Shown piece by piece: positions 33,742 through 42,727 of a DNA stretch of 64,000 nt. Made by a program: the position numbers and the translations under genes. This DNA is from Neolewinella agarilytica. GTDB taxonomy: Bacteria > Bacteroidota > Bacteroidia > Chitinophagales > Saprospiraceae. The first letter of the stretch is position 1, and every line of letters begins with the position of its first letter. Under the pieces are notes generated by a model. It saw only the letters and a list, made by a program, of their open reading frames with translations. It did no database searches and was not told where the DNA came from. The stretch is from assembly GCF_900110645.1 (NCBI RefSeq), contig NZ_FOFB01000016.1:1-64000 (forward strand), read 5' to 3'.

Positions 33742-34257
33742 TCACTTCGCCTTATTCGCCTCCATCATGTAGTAAATGATTGCTCCAAAAAGGGCAACCA
33801 TCGAGCCGCCAAGGATCCACCTATTCAGCGTACCGCTGCCTTTCTGGGTCGTCGCAACTATTTCGTAAGTCAACCAGGAGAGCATCAAGGTAATAATCAG
33901 TCTCATCACCGCCACTAACTGCAGGGCGATCCGGTGTTGAGCAGCAGCGTTCTCCTCCGTAATGGCTACGGGGTAGTTAAACCACTTGAAACTGCTCTTG
34001 GTCGTTAGCTCCAGCATATAGAATATTACCAGGTTGATAACGGGCAGAATCCAGAGGAAGAGTTTAGAGCCAAATCCATCGGCTTCTCCCTTACCATTGT
34101 AATGAATCGGTACCGTTTCGGGCAGTGCGCCATAATTAAAGGCAACTACTGCAAAGCCAAGAATGACCGCTGCGAGGGGAATGATGCGGTACATTCCTTC
34201 GCTCATCGGATTCACGATGGCGTGGCGGGGGTCTTTATCAGTATTTAACAAGCTCAT
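33742..34257 (-). CDS. DUF1648 family membrane protein
   Basis: A 171-residue integral membrane protein. The DUF1648 signature LPETVPIHYNGKGEADGFGSK follows the first helix. Four hydrophobic segments are visible (about 25-45, 68-84, 112-132, 143-163). It overlaps the end of the upstream DUF2911 gene by one base (TAATG), a typical coupling arrangement. DUF1648 proteins occur in many bacteria, sometimes near ECF or GntR regulators, but their function is not known to me. Confidence 0.88.
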   Translation of the reverse strand: MSLLNTDKDPRHAIVNPMSEGMYRIIPLAAVILGFAVVAFNYGALPETVPIHYNGKGEADGFGSKLFLWILPVINLVIFYMLELTTKSSFKWFNYPVAITEENAAAQHRIALQLVAVMRLIITLMLSWLTYEIVATTQKGSGTLNRWILGGSMVALFGAIIYYMMEANKAK

Positions 34258-35750
34258 TAGTTCAGGATTTCATCCGTGCCCAAGTAAAGCTTATTTTTCG
34301 TGTAATACCAATGTCTTTCAGCTGGGAGTTTCATTCTGTCGATGATCGTCTCCCCTTCGAGTAAAATATACTCTCCGGTGCCGGGGCCATCTTTTTCGTG
34401 GTAAAAGGCATATCCGCTCAGAGCATAAGTCTTCGGATCAAAGTAAAAAAACCAGATATCCTTTCCGGTTTCCGGGGCGTAGTGTACTTCGAGCTCCAGC
34501 ATTTCTTTGCCATCAAACCAGACTTTGTGAACGTTGGGCTGCAGGAATGTCCCGGCATCCTGGAGTTTCATTGGCAAACCGAACAGGTAAGTATAATAGT
34601 CTCTCATCCACTTGGTCCGCTCCTCGGTCATGCGCAGTTTTTTTCGTTTCTCTTCGCTGACCTCCATGTTGCCATTCAGGCTAAAGGAATAAGTACCATC
34701 CAGATAACGCATTTGTATTTTATCCCGGCCCCGGATTTGCTGCATATCAAAGTCAGCGGTGTGAGGATAGAGCGTCAGGCGGGTATGACGAACGCTATTG
34801 TCCGGCCGGCTTTCCGCCAATTGTAGCATATGGGTTCTCCTCCCCCACTGCCGGTCAGGATCGTGGTACTGCAAGGAACGAGCCAGCAGGGAATCCGCCG
34901 ATATTTCCGTTAACTCCCGCGTCCAGTCCTTCAGGCTTTGCTCATTCATCCGGACGTAGTGCTCGTTTCCGGCTTCCCGGGCCAGTTCAAGGCTCCGCTG
35001 CATCAGTCTTTTGCCCTTTTCTTCATTTCCCAGCTTGTATTCGATGATGGCCTGGTAGCGGGTACGCCCGAATTGCTCCTTCTTTTTAGCGGCCCAGCGG
35101 TCCATCCAGGCCTTAGCCTTCGTCAGGCTCATGCCATTATCCAGATAGTAGCGGGCGATGGCGTAGTATTCGTTTGGATCCTGGGCGGGATTGAGATAGC
35201 GGGCGGCCCGGTCAGCCACCTGATCCTCCGTAGGCAGTGAGATAGGCAAGCTTAACCGCTGCCATTCCCACTCCAGGGTGAGATCAACGGATTGCGGGTC
35301 GACGTTTAGCCAGCGGTATTCCAGCGTCTCTACGCGTTCCGTCAGTTTACGGGGTTTAGCCGGTACCCGAACGAGGTCGCGCCGATGATCATAGTCACGC
35401 GCCCCCCAGTTTTCCGTATCGCTGTTGATGACCCAGGTCCAGTTACCTTCTTTTTCCGGAATCAGGAACAGGGAATAGGAGCCTTCCGGAATTTCTGTTT
35501 CGCCAATCGTGACGGGCCCGTCAACGGTAAGGATGGTATTTTCGTTGGCTCCGGCCCGCCAGATTTTTGACCAGGGCAACAGCTCACCAAAAATAACGCG
35601 CCCCCGCACGTTGGGTCGGTGATAGCTAATCGAGAGGTTCGTGTACCCAACTTCAACTTTCGTTTCCGCAGCCGGGCTGGCGGCGGGTGCAACAAACTGC
35701 GCGGAGAGGAAAACGGGAAAGAGTAAAGGCAGTAAGTAGAGTAATTTCAT
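34257..35750 (-). CDS. DUF2911 domain protein with a DUF6503-like C-terminal half
   Basis: A 497-residue exported protein with signal peptide MKLLYLLPLLFPVFLSAQ. Residues about 25-170 are a DUF2911 domain (VGYTNLSISYHRPNVRGRVIFG, WRAGANENTI, IPEGSYSLFLIPEK, WTWVINSD). The middle part carries TPR-like helices. Residues about 310-490 resemble DUF6503, a LolA-like fold common in Bacteroidota (RGRDKIQMRYLDGTYSF, YYTYLFGLPMKL, VHYAPETGKDIWFFYFDPKTY). The combination suggests a periplasmic or outer-membrane-associated protein that binds a hydrophobic ligand, but this is inference. It is the first gene of a pair with the DUF1648 gene. Confidence 0.85.
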   Translation of the reverse strand: MKLLYLLPLLFPVFLSAQFVAPAASPAAETKVEVGYTNLSISYHRPNVRGRVIFGELLPWSKIWRAGANENTILTVDGPVTIGETEIPEGSYSLFLIPEKEGNWTWVINSDTENWGARDYDHRRDLVRVPAKPRKLTERVETLEYRWLNVDPQSVDLTLEWEWQRLSLPISLPTEDQVADRAARYLNPAQDPNEYYAIARYYLDNGMSLTKAKAWMDRWAAKKKEQFGRTRYQAIIEYKLGNEEKGKRLMQRSLELAREAGNEHYVRMNEQSLKDWTRELTEISADSLLARSLQYHDPDRQWGRRTHMLQLAESRPDNSVRHTRLTLYPHTADFDMQQIRGRDKIQMRYLDGTYSFSLNGNMEVSEEKRKKLRMTEERTKWMRDYYTYLFGLPMKLQDAGTFLQPNVHKVWFDGKEMLELEVHYAPETGKDIWFFYFDPKTYALSGYAFYHEKDGPGTGEYILLEGETIIDRMKLPAERHWYYTKNKLYLGTDEILN

Positions 35751-36073
35751 AGTTTGACGCTGAGATATCCGAGCGGCAAATCCGCCGCTCCATCAATTAA
35801 ACCTACCGCTTATCCCATTTAGTTCACGGCCTGCTGCTTTTTTCTCTTTTAGTTATTGAATGCTAAGGCTTTAGGTTGCGCGCTTTTTCGACACATGGAA
35901 CACAAAGGCACAAAGAGCACATAGGAAAGGCTGGTGGTAGGGCAATCGCCAACTCGGATAGCACGTACGCTCGAAGGTCCCGCAATACTGCGGGACGCTT
36001 CGAAGACCGCTTAGAACGCTGCTCTCAGCCCAACCTTGCCCCTGTCCTCTGCTCTGCACCTGCGGTGATCGCC
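35751..36073. other. Intergenic region with one hairpin and a degenerate 17-mer
   Basis: 323 nt upstream of the DUF2911 gene and downstream of the YheT-like gene. A hairpin of type CGAAGGTCCCGCA...TGCGGGACGCTTCG lies near 35969-36002. A degenerate copy of the dispersed element (GCACCTGCG then CGCC) occurs at 36056-36073, touching the stop codon of the next gene. No coding frame is supported. Confidence 0.5.
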
Positions 36074-37009
36074 CTATCCTTCCGTTACGAAAGCCAGGGC
36101 CCGCTCATCCATCCAGTTATGCTTCTTCCCCTTCAGGGCAAAGCCCACGTGCCCGCCCCAGTCGGGCGTTTCCAGCGAGATGAGCGGATGGGTTCGGGCC
36201 AGTTCGTGCGGGTTACAGGCGTCTGGCACAATGGGATCGTTGGTGGCATTCACGATTAGTACGGGGGCAGTGGTTCCGGCCACAAAATTGCCGGAAGAGA
36301 GGTAGGCGTAGTAGTCATCCAGGCTATCATAGTCGCTGATGCGAAGAGAGGTCAAGCGATCAAAATCCCGCCAGCACTTTACCTCTTTCAGCCGGCTGAA
36401 GTCTACCCGGCCGGGAAATTGTTGCTCCTTGGCCATGATCTTCGCCGTCAGCGAGCGCCGAAACTTAATGCGGTAAATCCAGTTGTCCCTTCGGTCCAGG
36501 CTATCGGCACTGTGCTCAATAAATACCGGGGCCGAAAAAGCGACGCCGTGCGTCACCTCCTTCGGGCGATTCTCTCCCATCGTCCCGAGGTACTTCAGCG
36601 TAAGATTACCGCCCATGCTGTAACCTACCAGTACGATGCGGTCAAACTGACCGCTTGCCAGCGCGTGGTTTACCACGGTCTCCACGTCTTCCGTTTGTCC
36701 GTGGCTGTAAAGTTTAGGCGTACGATTCATTACTCCGGAGCAACTCCGGCAATTCCAGGCCAGGGCATGCCAACCCTGTTCGTGGAAAAACCTGGCGGCA
36801 CCGGCAACGTACACCCTGCTACTGTCTCCTTCCAGGCCGTGACTCAGGATGACGAGCCGACGGCTCCGGGGGTGATCGAGCCAGTCCAGGTCCAGGAAGT
36901 CTCCGTCCGGCGTATCGATCCGTTCCCGGCGGTAATCAATGGCTACGCTGCGGAAGAGGTTAGGTACGATGGTCTGGTAATGGGCCTTAAAACGTTGGGG
37001 GAAGGTCAT
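36074..37009 (-). CDS. YheT-like alpha/beta hydrolase
   Basis: A 311-residue protein of the YheT/EMB8 alpha/beta-hydrolase group. Visible: the oxyanion-loop region LVILSHGLEGDS, the nucleophile elbow GYSMGG (Ser), an acid in NATNDPIVP and the catalytic His in WGGHVGF. Length matches the family. The open frame extends upstream through the GTAGACGGTAG repeats and would add an odd Tyr-Arg-Leu-Pro repeat. The real start is ATG 37009 (MTFPQRFKAHYQ). Substrate unknown; probably an esterase or thioesterase in the cytoplasm. Confidence 0.9.
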   Translation of the reverse strand: MTFPQRFKAHYQTIVPNLFRSVAIDYRRERIDTPDGDFLDLDWLDHPRSRRLVILSHGLEGDSSRVYVAGAARFFHEQGWHALAWNCRSCSGVMNRTPKLYSHGQTEDVETVVNHALASGQFDRIVLVGYSMGGNLTLKYLGTMGENRPKEVTHGVAFSAPVFIEHSADSLDRRDNWIYRIKFRRSLTAKIMAKEQQFPGRVDFSRLKEVKCWRDFDRLTSLRISDYDSLDDYYAYLSSGNFVAGTTAPVLIVNATNDPIVPDACNPHELARTHPLISLETPDWGGHVGFALKGKKHNWMDERALAFVTEG

Positions 37010-37125
37010 GGGTAGACGGTAGTTCGGTAGACGGTAGTGTGGTAGACGGTAGTTCGGTAGACGGTAGTGCGGTAGACGGTAGAGGGGTAGACGGTAGAGG
37101 GGTAGACGGTAGAGCGGTAGAGCTG
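37010..37125. repeat. GGTAGACGGTAG tandem array in front of the YheT-like gene
   Basis: About nine degenerate units of GTAGACGGTAGnnnG in tandem, ending directly at the ATG of the hydrolase gene, so they form its leader as CTACCGTCTACC units. The same 12-mer recurs downstream of yaaA at 58371-58466. Confidence 0.9.
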
Positions 37126-37133
37126 TAGAAAAT

Positions 37134-37343
37134 TCACACCGCCCGGGCCACTTCGCCATAAATAAGATCTTCCTCCACCCGGCAGGTCATCGCGGAGTCG
37201 TAGTCCAGGGTTCCGTCCGGATGGTAGTCGTAGAAGGTACCAACATCTCCGATGGCAAAAGGCTTGAATTCATACTGGCGGACGTACCGGCCGCGGTCTC
37301 CGTCTTCCAGCCAGATAACGTTGGGGGGAAGTTCTTGTTCCAT
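37134..37343 (-). CDS. Small unknown acidic protein
   Basis: A 69-residue acidic protein with no signal peptide, membrane helix or recognised motif. The composition (Trp-Leu-Glu-Asp-Gly-Asp, Tyr-Asp-Tyr) suggests a small beta-rich cytoplasmic domain. It lies 4 nt downstream of the CotH gene on the same strand, so it is probably co-transcribed. It is separated from the YheT-like gene by the GTAGACGGTAG array. Coding status is supported by position and by a clean ATG, but the family is not known to me. Confidence 0.6.
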   Translation of the reverse strand: MEQELPPNVIWLEDGDRGRYVRQYEFKPFAIGDVGTFYDYHPDGTLDYDSAMTCRVEEDLIYGEVARAV

Positions 37344-37347
37344 GAAT

Positions 37348-38940
37348 TTATTTTTTGCTCTCTCCTACCGTAAACCATTCCCGTCCGGACCGGGCGGGTA
37401 AAACCGTAGCGCTAATGGCTCCTTCGGCCACCACGAAATACTCCTCGATTTCGGCTTCGGGAAGGCCGAGGCTGTAGTTCCCGTCGGCGACGGCCTTCAG
37501 TTGGCTGTAAGTAAAGCCACCTCTGCCTTTCGGCCGGTGCGCCACCCAAACTGCCGGGCTGGCCTGTCCCGCTTCCAGCGTCACGGAAACCGTGACCTCT
37601 CCACCGTCTTTCGTCGCCGTATGGTCCGCAATGGCGGGCGGCGGCTTCTGGAACAGCTTGTGAGCCGCTAAAAAAGCACCGCGCTTTTTGAAAAATTCGT
37701 CTACCCCAATCACTTTACCACCGGTGACGTCCACCGTGCCGTGGTAGTTCTGGGTGTATGTCTCGGTCGGGTACAATGGGTTGGGCTCCTGCACAACCTG
37801 CGGGGTAATGACGGACCTGATTTTTTCCGCCCGCTCCCGGTACAGACCGCTGGTGAACTGCTCTTCAAAAATAGTTTGCAGATGAGCGACGTACATCTTC
37901 CGATAAAGCGGCTTGTCGAGCAGCCGCAAGATCAGCGGGCGTTCTTCATTACGGTCAGAAAAATGAAGAAAAGGGCTCAACTCCACCAACTGCTGATCCG
38001 TAAGGATTTGTTTTTTAGTTACCAGCCGGAAACCGCCTGCACTCAGGTTAAGGTCCCAGATAACGGGCCGCCAGTAACCTGAAGCATCTTTGAATAAGTA
38101 GTAGTTATGGCAAAAGGCGCCCAGGTAACTGTCCAGATTAGACATCGCATTATTGAAGGCGAGCATCCAGAGCGCCTCATCGACGTTCATAACGGTTGAC
38201 AGGTCGGCTTTTTCATTACTAACCGCTTTAGCCAGGTTGATGAGTTCAAGCCAGCCATGATCCGATTTTTTAATCTCGTATCGGGCGGCATAACAGGCCG
38301 AATCCTGGCCGAGGTAAGCCAGGCTTGCTCCCAGCCCTGGCGGGCAGGTAGAAGGTGGGGCATCTTTACTCTCCGGGTCACATTTGATCAGCAGGCCTTC
38401 TTCGGACGCGAATTCTTCGGACCAGAAAAGCTCATCCACCGATTCCGTCAGGTTATACATCCCGAAGTAGTCTCCATCCACGGTCAGCCGGGCGTAGTTA
38501 CAGTCAGGGGCAGCGACGTAGTCGCGGGCGATTTGGTAAGACAGTGCCTCCCGCAGGTAGCTGGGATCCCGGAAGACGTTGCTGAGTTTCAGGGTCCGGT
38601 AGCGGCCGTCTACCCGCTGAGACTTATCCGTGTAGGACACCTTAATATTGAACGGTAGCTTCTTTTTCTCCGCCTTAGCGGGTGCGAAATAGGAACTGTT
38701 CCCCTTCAGGCGAACCCCGACGCTGTCGTAGGTCACCCCATCTACACGTAGCGTGGCCAGCGTTCGCTTACTGAGGTTATTCTTCTTCCAGGAGTTGAGT
38801 TTTTTCTTCCAGTGCGGGTCGTGCATCTCCAATTCCACCTCTACAATTCGCTCCAGATCATAGAGATCTTTTTGGGCGCTGACGCAGGTGCAAAGGATGA
38901 TTGCAAGGGCAATGAAAGTGAAACGTAGAAAAGCACTCAT
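37348..38940 (-). CDS. CotH kinase family protein, exported
   Basis: A 530-residue protein with signal peptide MSAFLRFTFIALAIILCTCVSAQ. The body matches the CotH family: DGVTYDSVGVRLKGNSSYF, LPFNIKVSYTD, LKLSNVFRDPSYLREAL, and the kinase-like site YLFKDASGYWRPVIWDLNLSAGGF, where Asp and Asn would bind metal. CotH proteins are atypical secreted protein kinases first described in Bacillus spore coats; Bacteroidota homologues are secreted and of unknown target. An exact 17-mer copy (38875-38891) covers codons for the end of the signal peptide. The gene is followed by a 69-residue partner. Confidence 0.9.
   Translation of the reverse strand: MSAFLRFTFIALAIILCTCVSAQKDLYDLERIVEVELEMHDPHWKKKLNSWKKNNLSKRTLATLRVDGVTYDSVGVRLKGNSSYFAPAKAEKKKLPFNIKVSYTDKSQRVDGRYRTLKLSNVFRDPSYLREALSYQIARDYVAAPDCNYARLTVDGDYFGMYNLTESVDELFWSEEFASEEGLLIKCDPESKDAPPSTCPPGLGASLAYLGQDSACYAARYEIKKSDHGWLELINLAKAVSNEKADLSTVMNVDEALWMLAFNNAMSNLDSYLGAFCHNYYLFKDASGYWRPVIWDLNLSAGGFRLVTKKQILTDQQLVELSPFLHFSDRNEERPLILRLLDKPLYRKMYVAHLQTIFEEQFTSGLYRERAEKIRSVITPQVVQEPNPLYPTETYTQNYHGTVDVTGGKVIGVDEFFKKRGAFLAAHKLFQKPPPAIADHTATKDGGEVTVSVTLEAGQASPAVWVAHRPKGRGGFTYSQLKAVADGNYSLGLPEAEIEEYFVVAEGAISATVLPARSGREWFTVGESKK
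38875..38891 (-). repeat. Dispersed 17-mer in the CotH signal-peptide coding region
   Basis: Exact copy, centre TCA. Codes for part of CTCVSAQ at the signal-peptide cleavage region. Confidence 0.7.
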
Positions 38941-39428
38941 TCTGGTGGTGGATAGCTTATGGCCCGTGAAGGTAATGTATGTTGAACAGGAACGTGGTCA
39001 TGAAGCAAAATATGTTGTGAAATGGAAAACATCCGTGATCAATTTTAGCCCCCCTAAGCGCGATATCGGGCATCCTGATTCGCGCTCCCCGTGCAGCTGA
39101 TGCGCAGACCTCACGCATTTCGGGCAAAGGCTGATGATGAAAACGAAAGCCCCCGATCCAGGGGCCCAATAAAAATGGCTCATCCCGGAGTTTGGGCAGC
39201 CTTTTCTGTGTTTTCTCGGATGGAACCTGGTTCGGTCGGTATAAAAAAGCGATCAGCGGACAGCATTCAGAGCCGTTTTGCCTGAATGCTGTCCGCTGAT
39301 CGCTAAAAATCCTATTATTTGCCAGAAAACACTGTCATCTAATCCGAAAATTAGGGATGACTCATGTTCATTATTGCTGTTAGGTGGAAGCTTACCACCT
39401 GTACAGCAGTCACTTCACTACAATCCAG
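38941..39428. other. Intergenic region with two hairpins, no gene
   Basis: 488 nt between the CotH gene and the frameshifted gene, both on the minus strand. It contains the CotH promoter region (TACCTTCA-like element near 38968-38975 on the minus strand), a 23-bp perfect hairpin (39248-39304) and a weaker hairpin at 39376-39407. Short open frames here lack support. Confidence 0.55.
39241..39304 (-). terminator. Long perfect hairpin, probable terminator
   Basis: 23-nt perfect arms (39248-39270 and 39282-39304) with an 11-nt loop. On the minus strand the stem is followed by TTTTTT, so it would end transcription of the gene at 39429-40432. The stem is unusually long for a simple terminator. Confidence 0.75.
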
Positions 39429-40432
39429 TTATTTCGTGTAGCTGTTCGCTTGCTCCACCAGGTCATTTACAATGTACTCAGCGGTGTTGAAGAAAGCGTG
39501 TACCTCATCAGCCTGATCGGTGAGTTTCACTTCGGGTCTGATGGCTTTTGCCCGTTCTTTTAGTTGCTTGATCCAGCTCTCGTTCGCTTCGAACCGTTCG
39601 CTATTGGCAATGTCGCTCAACAGATCAGCGGTCATAGTGAAGGCTTCGCGAGCATAGTCGGCATGTTTCAGACTCTTCCAGTTTTTTTGCAACATGTCTG
39701 CTTTTTCCATAATGCTGGCCTTCGAGGTGGCAAAATTGGTTACGGTGACTCCTTCTGCCTTGGTCATCGCTTCAGCCGCCGTTAAAAGTTTTTCAAGACC
39801 GTTATGGGTAAACTCATGGTCAAGACCAAGCTTGCCGTCAATATTGATCTTCTTCCAGTTATTGAATGCAGTAATTTCTGGCTCGTAGGTGTAGGTTACT
39901 GGCTCCAGAACGATAAAAGTTGGTACTGTTTTCATTAGCCGGATGCGATTCAACCGGTTATTAAACATCTCCTCTACTTCAAAGAACTTCAATGCTTTCA
40001 TGGGAGTGATGGCATCTTCAAGGCGGTCAAAGTAGTCTTTCTTCAACTCCATATCGGCAATCTTAAGCTCCCAGTAATCTTCAATGAAGTCACCTGTTCA
40101 TTCATTTCATCTTTCCGGGTATCATCTTCGGCCATCTCTTCGATGTACTGATTAACCAGTACGTTACGTCGGGCGGTAATACTCTCTTTGGAGCGGATGT
40201 AATCCAGATAGATTGGCGTAAAATCACTGATTTGTTTCGCGTCCAGTTCCAGGTTATTGATGGCGACTGCCCGAAGATCTACGTTAAGCTGGCTTTTCAG
40301 CATCCTTTCGTAGTTTTCCATATCCTCCACATCACTGGCTCGGTTACTGGCTTTACGAATGGTTTCAGTTTGGGAAAAGGTGGGAAAGCTCATGGTCACG
40401 AGGAGCAGGAGCGTGGCTAAATACTTAGTCAT
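39429..40432 (-). pseudogene. Exported helical protein broken by a one-base frameshift
   Basis: Two frames together make one protein of about 334 residues. The upstream part (40432 to about 40091) has signal peptide MTKYLATLLLLVTMSFPTFSQ and a helical region (YERMLKSQLNVDLRAVAINN, RSKESITARRNVLVNQYIEEM) resembling Spy/CpxP-type periplasmic proteins. At about 40090 this frame runs into a stop, while the other frame picks up directly as DFIEDYWELKIADMELKKDYF and continues to 39429 with helical sequence. One missing base near 40090 explains the break. It may be a real mutation or a sequence error. No family name is certain. It is followed by a long hairpin terminator. Confidence 0.8.
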
Positions 40433-40712
40433 AATTTGGTTTGGGTTTGATTTAAAAACTAATGCAAAGTCGAGCACGGAATTAACCGCCTCTCTATTCA
40501 TTTAAGCGAAAGCATGGGGGATGATGTTCGCTAAAACCTTACTTTTCTTGAAAAAACATTATTCAAATTCAATCCTACATGCCTGATATAAAGCTATTTA
40601 AGAAAGATAAAAATTCATCTTCGTCTTGAAGGGCAGTTGGAAGCACTTAAGCGACTGTCCTGTTTTCTCCAAATTAGCTGAACACAATTCCTCCCGCACA
40701 ATTCTACTCTAT

Positions 40713-41315
40713 ATGCAACTTCACCTTCGTCTTTTTCTCGCTTTCAGTTTATCCCTTATTGCCTTCGGCGCCCTCCGGGCACAGGGGCTGGAGCCCATTG
40801 ATCTGCTGGCCTTCAACCAGGTCAGTCTTTCCCACCAGCAAACAGCCATGCTTACGCTTGGCGGCTGGGCGGTGGCCAACATTGCCGTGGGCGTCAGCCT
40901 GCAGGGCGGCGCGGAGGGTTCCACCAAACACTTCCACCGCATGAATGCACTCTGGAATACCGTCAATCTGGGCATCGCCGGCCTGGGCTACCTCACGGCC
41001 ATCAAAAGCGACCCGGCGGGATGGGACCTCGCCAGCAGCCTGAGCAAACACCAGAGCTTTCAGAAAATCTTACTCTTTAACGCCGGGCTCGACGTTGGCT
41101 ATATTATGGGTGGCCTTTACCTCACCGAAAGAGCGAAAAGGCCCAATGTCAACGCCGACCAGCTAAAGGGCTTTGGGCGGAGCATTATGCTGCAGGGGGC
41201 TTTCCTCTTCGCCTTCGACCTGGTGAATGTGTTGATTGCTTCGGGGCGGGATGGGGATATTCCGTTGCTGTTGGGTGCCACTCGGGATGGGCTGGGGTTG
41301 ACAATGATTTTTTGA
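40713..41315 (+). CDS. DUF6992-like exported membrane protein
   Basis: A 200-residue protein. MQLHLRLFLAFSLSLIAFGALRAQG is a signal peptide, followed by three or four hydrophobic helices with the pattern LGGWAVANIAVGV, MNALWNTVNLGIAGLGYL, LDVGYIMGGLYL and RSIMLQGAFLFAFDLVNVLIA. The pattern resembles DUF6992, a family of Bacteroidota membrane proteins of unknown function. The frame opens earlier, but ATG 40713 is preferred because it begins the signal peptide. It is convergent with the BF3164-like gene (27-nt gap). Confidence 0.75.
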   Translation: MQLHLRLFLAFSLSLIAFGALRAQGLEPIDLLAFNQVSLSHQQTAMLTLGGWAVANIAVGVSLQGGAEGSTKHFHRMNALWNTVNLGIAGLGYLTAIKSDPAGWDLASSLSKHQSFQKILLFNAGLDVGYIMGGLYLTERAKRPNVNADQLKGFGRSIMLQGAFLFAFDLVNVLIASGRDGDIPLLLGATRDGLGLTMIF

Positions 41316-41342
41316 GAGCTACAATAACCTCTAAACTTAGAT

Positions 41343-42410
41343 TTATTCCTTTAAAGAGTTAAAAACTCCACTCAGATCAAAGTTGTACACCTCTTTTCCG
41401 TCTTCATTAGGACGATTACCTAACAATGAAAGAACTTTACTGTCACAATCAAATGCTCCTCCAATAAAGTAGAAAACAGGAGTAAGGTTGACTTTTGCAA
41501 TAAACCTATTACTTGACAGCGAAAACACCAGTAGTTGTTGACCATCAGAATAGAAGTCCGAGTTATCTCTATTTTGAAACAATCCAGAGTATCCCACCAC
41601 CACGTAATCACCACATATCTTCACAGGGTTTTGATAAGCACTGAAATCCGGTCGAGACGACATAAATAAATTTTCATCCGCCTCAGTAACTTTTGGAGTA
41701 ATCCTTGCCGGGCCTTCAACAACTTCTGTAAGTCTTCCAGATTCATCGTATATCAAAACGTCATCAATGTTATAAATTGGGAAAAAAATAATTTCTCTAT
41801 TTTTTTGGTTATATACAGAAAACGATTCGTATAAATCATAAGAAGCTCCGATAGAAACTCCCTCATTTTTAGGGGGGGCAAAATAGATGTCTTTTGTCAA
41901 ATCTCTCATAGTCCTCCGGTCGACCAATCGGGCCATCGTGTTACAACCTCTATAGCCAATCACACAAATTGAATCGTTGTAAAAATTAGTGAATGCTGGC
42001 CTTCCATTGAAATCTAGCTTTCTACTATCCACAGCATTCATTTCCTTGTCGTAACATATTATTTTATCCCCATACATGTCGATGAGATAAGTGGTATCGT
42101 TTTGATTGGTAGAAGGCACAACATCTCGAAAACCTTCAATTTGAAGTGGCCCATTACCTTTTACCCCTGATTTAGAAATCAATTTAAAGTTGCTGTCAAA
42201 ATTTAGAATTGGAGACTTATGCCCTTCATCTAATATTATGTAGCCCCCTTTGGCTGTTTGTTTAATTATCTCAGGATAAAACAAATACTCGTTGGCCTTC
42301 ATTGAAATTCCAACTACATCAGATTCTATCCAATTCTCTTCAACAACCTCTTGGCAAGAAACAATGGTCATCAAGGTAAAAACTGAAACCGCAAAACGTT
42401 TTAGCATCAA
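41343..42410 (-). CDS. BF3164-like / 6-bladed beta-propeller lipoprotein
   Basis: A 355-residue lipoprotein (lipobox TIVSC, Cys19) with the repeat pattern of six-bladed beta-propellers (GGYIILDEGHKSPILNFD, KSGVKGNGPLQIEGF, YLIDMYGDKIICYDKEM). It looks like the TolB-like/BF3164 lipoproteins that are numerous in Bacteroidota. In gut species such genes often stand beside genes for tiny secreted peptides (the NVEALA group). Here a 69-residue Cys-rich peptide gene lies 107 nt upstream on the same strand. Codon and base use is AT-richer than in neighbouring genes, suggesting later arrival. Function unknown; binding or processing of the peptide is a hypothesis. Confidence 0.8.
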   Translation of the reverse strand: MMLKRFAVSVFTLMTIVSCQEVVEENWIESDVVGISMKANEYLFYPEIIKQTAKGGYIILDEGHKSPILNFDSNFKLISKSGVKGNGPLQIEGFRDVVPSTNQNDTTYLIDMYGDKIICYDKEMNAVDSRKLDFNGRPAFTNFYNDSICVIGYRGCNTMARLVDRRTMRDLTKDIYFAPPKNEGVSIGASYDLYESFSVYNQKNREIIFFPIYNIDDVLIYDESGRLTEVVEGPARITPKVTEADENLFMSSRPDFSAYQNPVKICGDYVVVGYSGLFQNRDNSDFYSDGQQLLVFSLSSNRFIAKVNLTPVFYFIGGAFDCDSKVLSLLGNRPNEDGKEVYNFDLSGVFNSLKE

Positions 42411-42517
42411 GTATTTTTGTAGTGAATAAAATCTCTGATGTATTAGAGCACAAGCTAAAAGCTAATCAGCTTTTGCGAAGCAACTCTAATACAATCAGAG
42501 AAAAGAGTTGTCAGTTA

Positions 42518-42727
42518 CTAGTACTGACTAGGTCCTCCGCCACCAGCGCCCTTTATCTTGTGGTTTTTTAAGCAGGTCGTTGTTCCATCTTTGGTTTCGC
42601 AACAATCTTTCTTGTTTTGAGGTACACAATCAACTTTAAAGGAACTTGATGCCGTCATACTGAGCCCAGCGCCAAAACAACAGAAAATAAAAATAACGGC
42701 GATAAGAAACTTGTTTTTCATAAACAC
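42518..42727 (-). CDS. Small Cys-rich secreted peptide
   Basis: A 69-residue peptide precursor. A Lys-containing start and hydrophobic core (MKNKFLIAVIFIFCCFGAGLS) form a signal peptide. The mature part of about 45 residues holds four Cys (C..N.KDCCETKDGTTTC) and ends in a flexible GAGGGGPSQY tail. The four Cys suggest two disulfide bonds outside the cell. It precedes the propeller lipoprotein on the same strand. Layout and size recall NVEALA-type peptides next to propeller lipoproteins, though the NVEALA motif itself is absent. Met3 (MKNKF) may be the true start. Confidence 0.7.
   Translation of the reverse strand: MFMKNKFLIAVIFIFCCFGAGLSMTASSSFKVDCVPQNKKDCCETKDGTTTCLKNHKIKGAGGGGPSQY

Noticed and set aside
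35940..36010. tRNA-like fold near the GTCCCGCA hairpin
   Set aside because: Only a single hairpin is present; no T-arm GGTTCGA or acceptor pairing could be found.
37010..37125. CRISPR array
   Set aside because: Units are 12-15 bp, directly tandem and degenerate, without spacers of constant length; no cas genes.
37010..37159. N-terminal Tyr-Arg-Leu-Pro repeats in the YheT-like protein
   Set aside because: These codons are the GTAGACGGTAG minisatellite read in frame; homologues start at the internal Met, ATG 37009.
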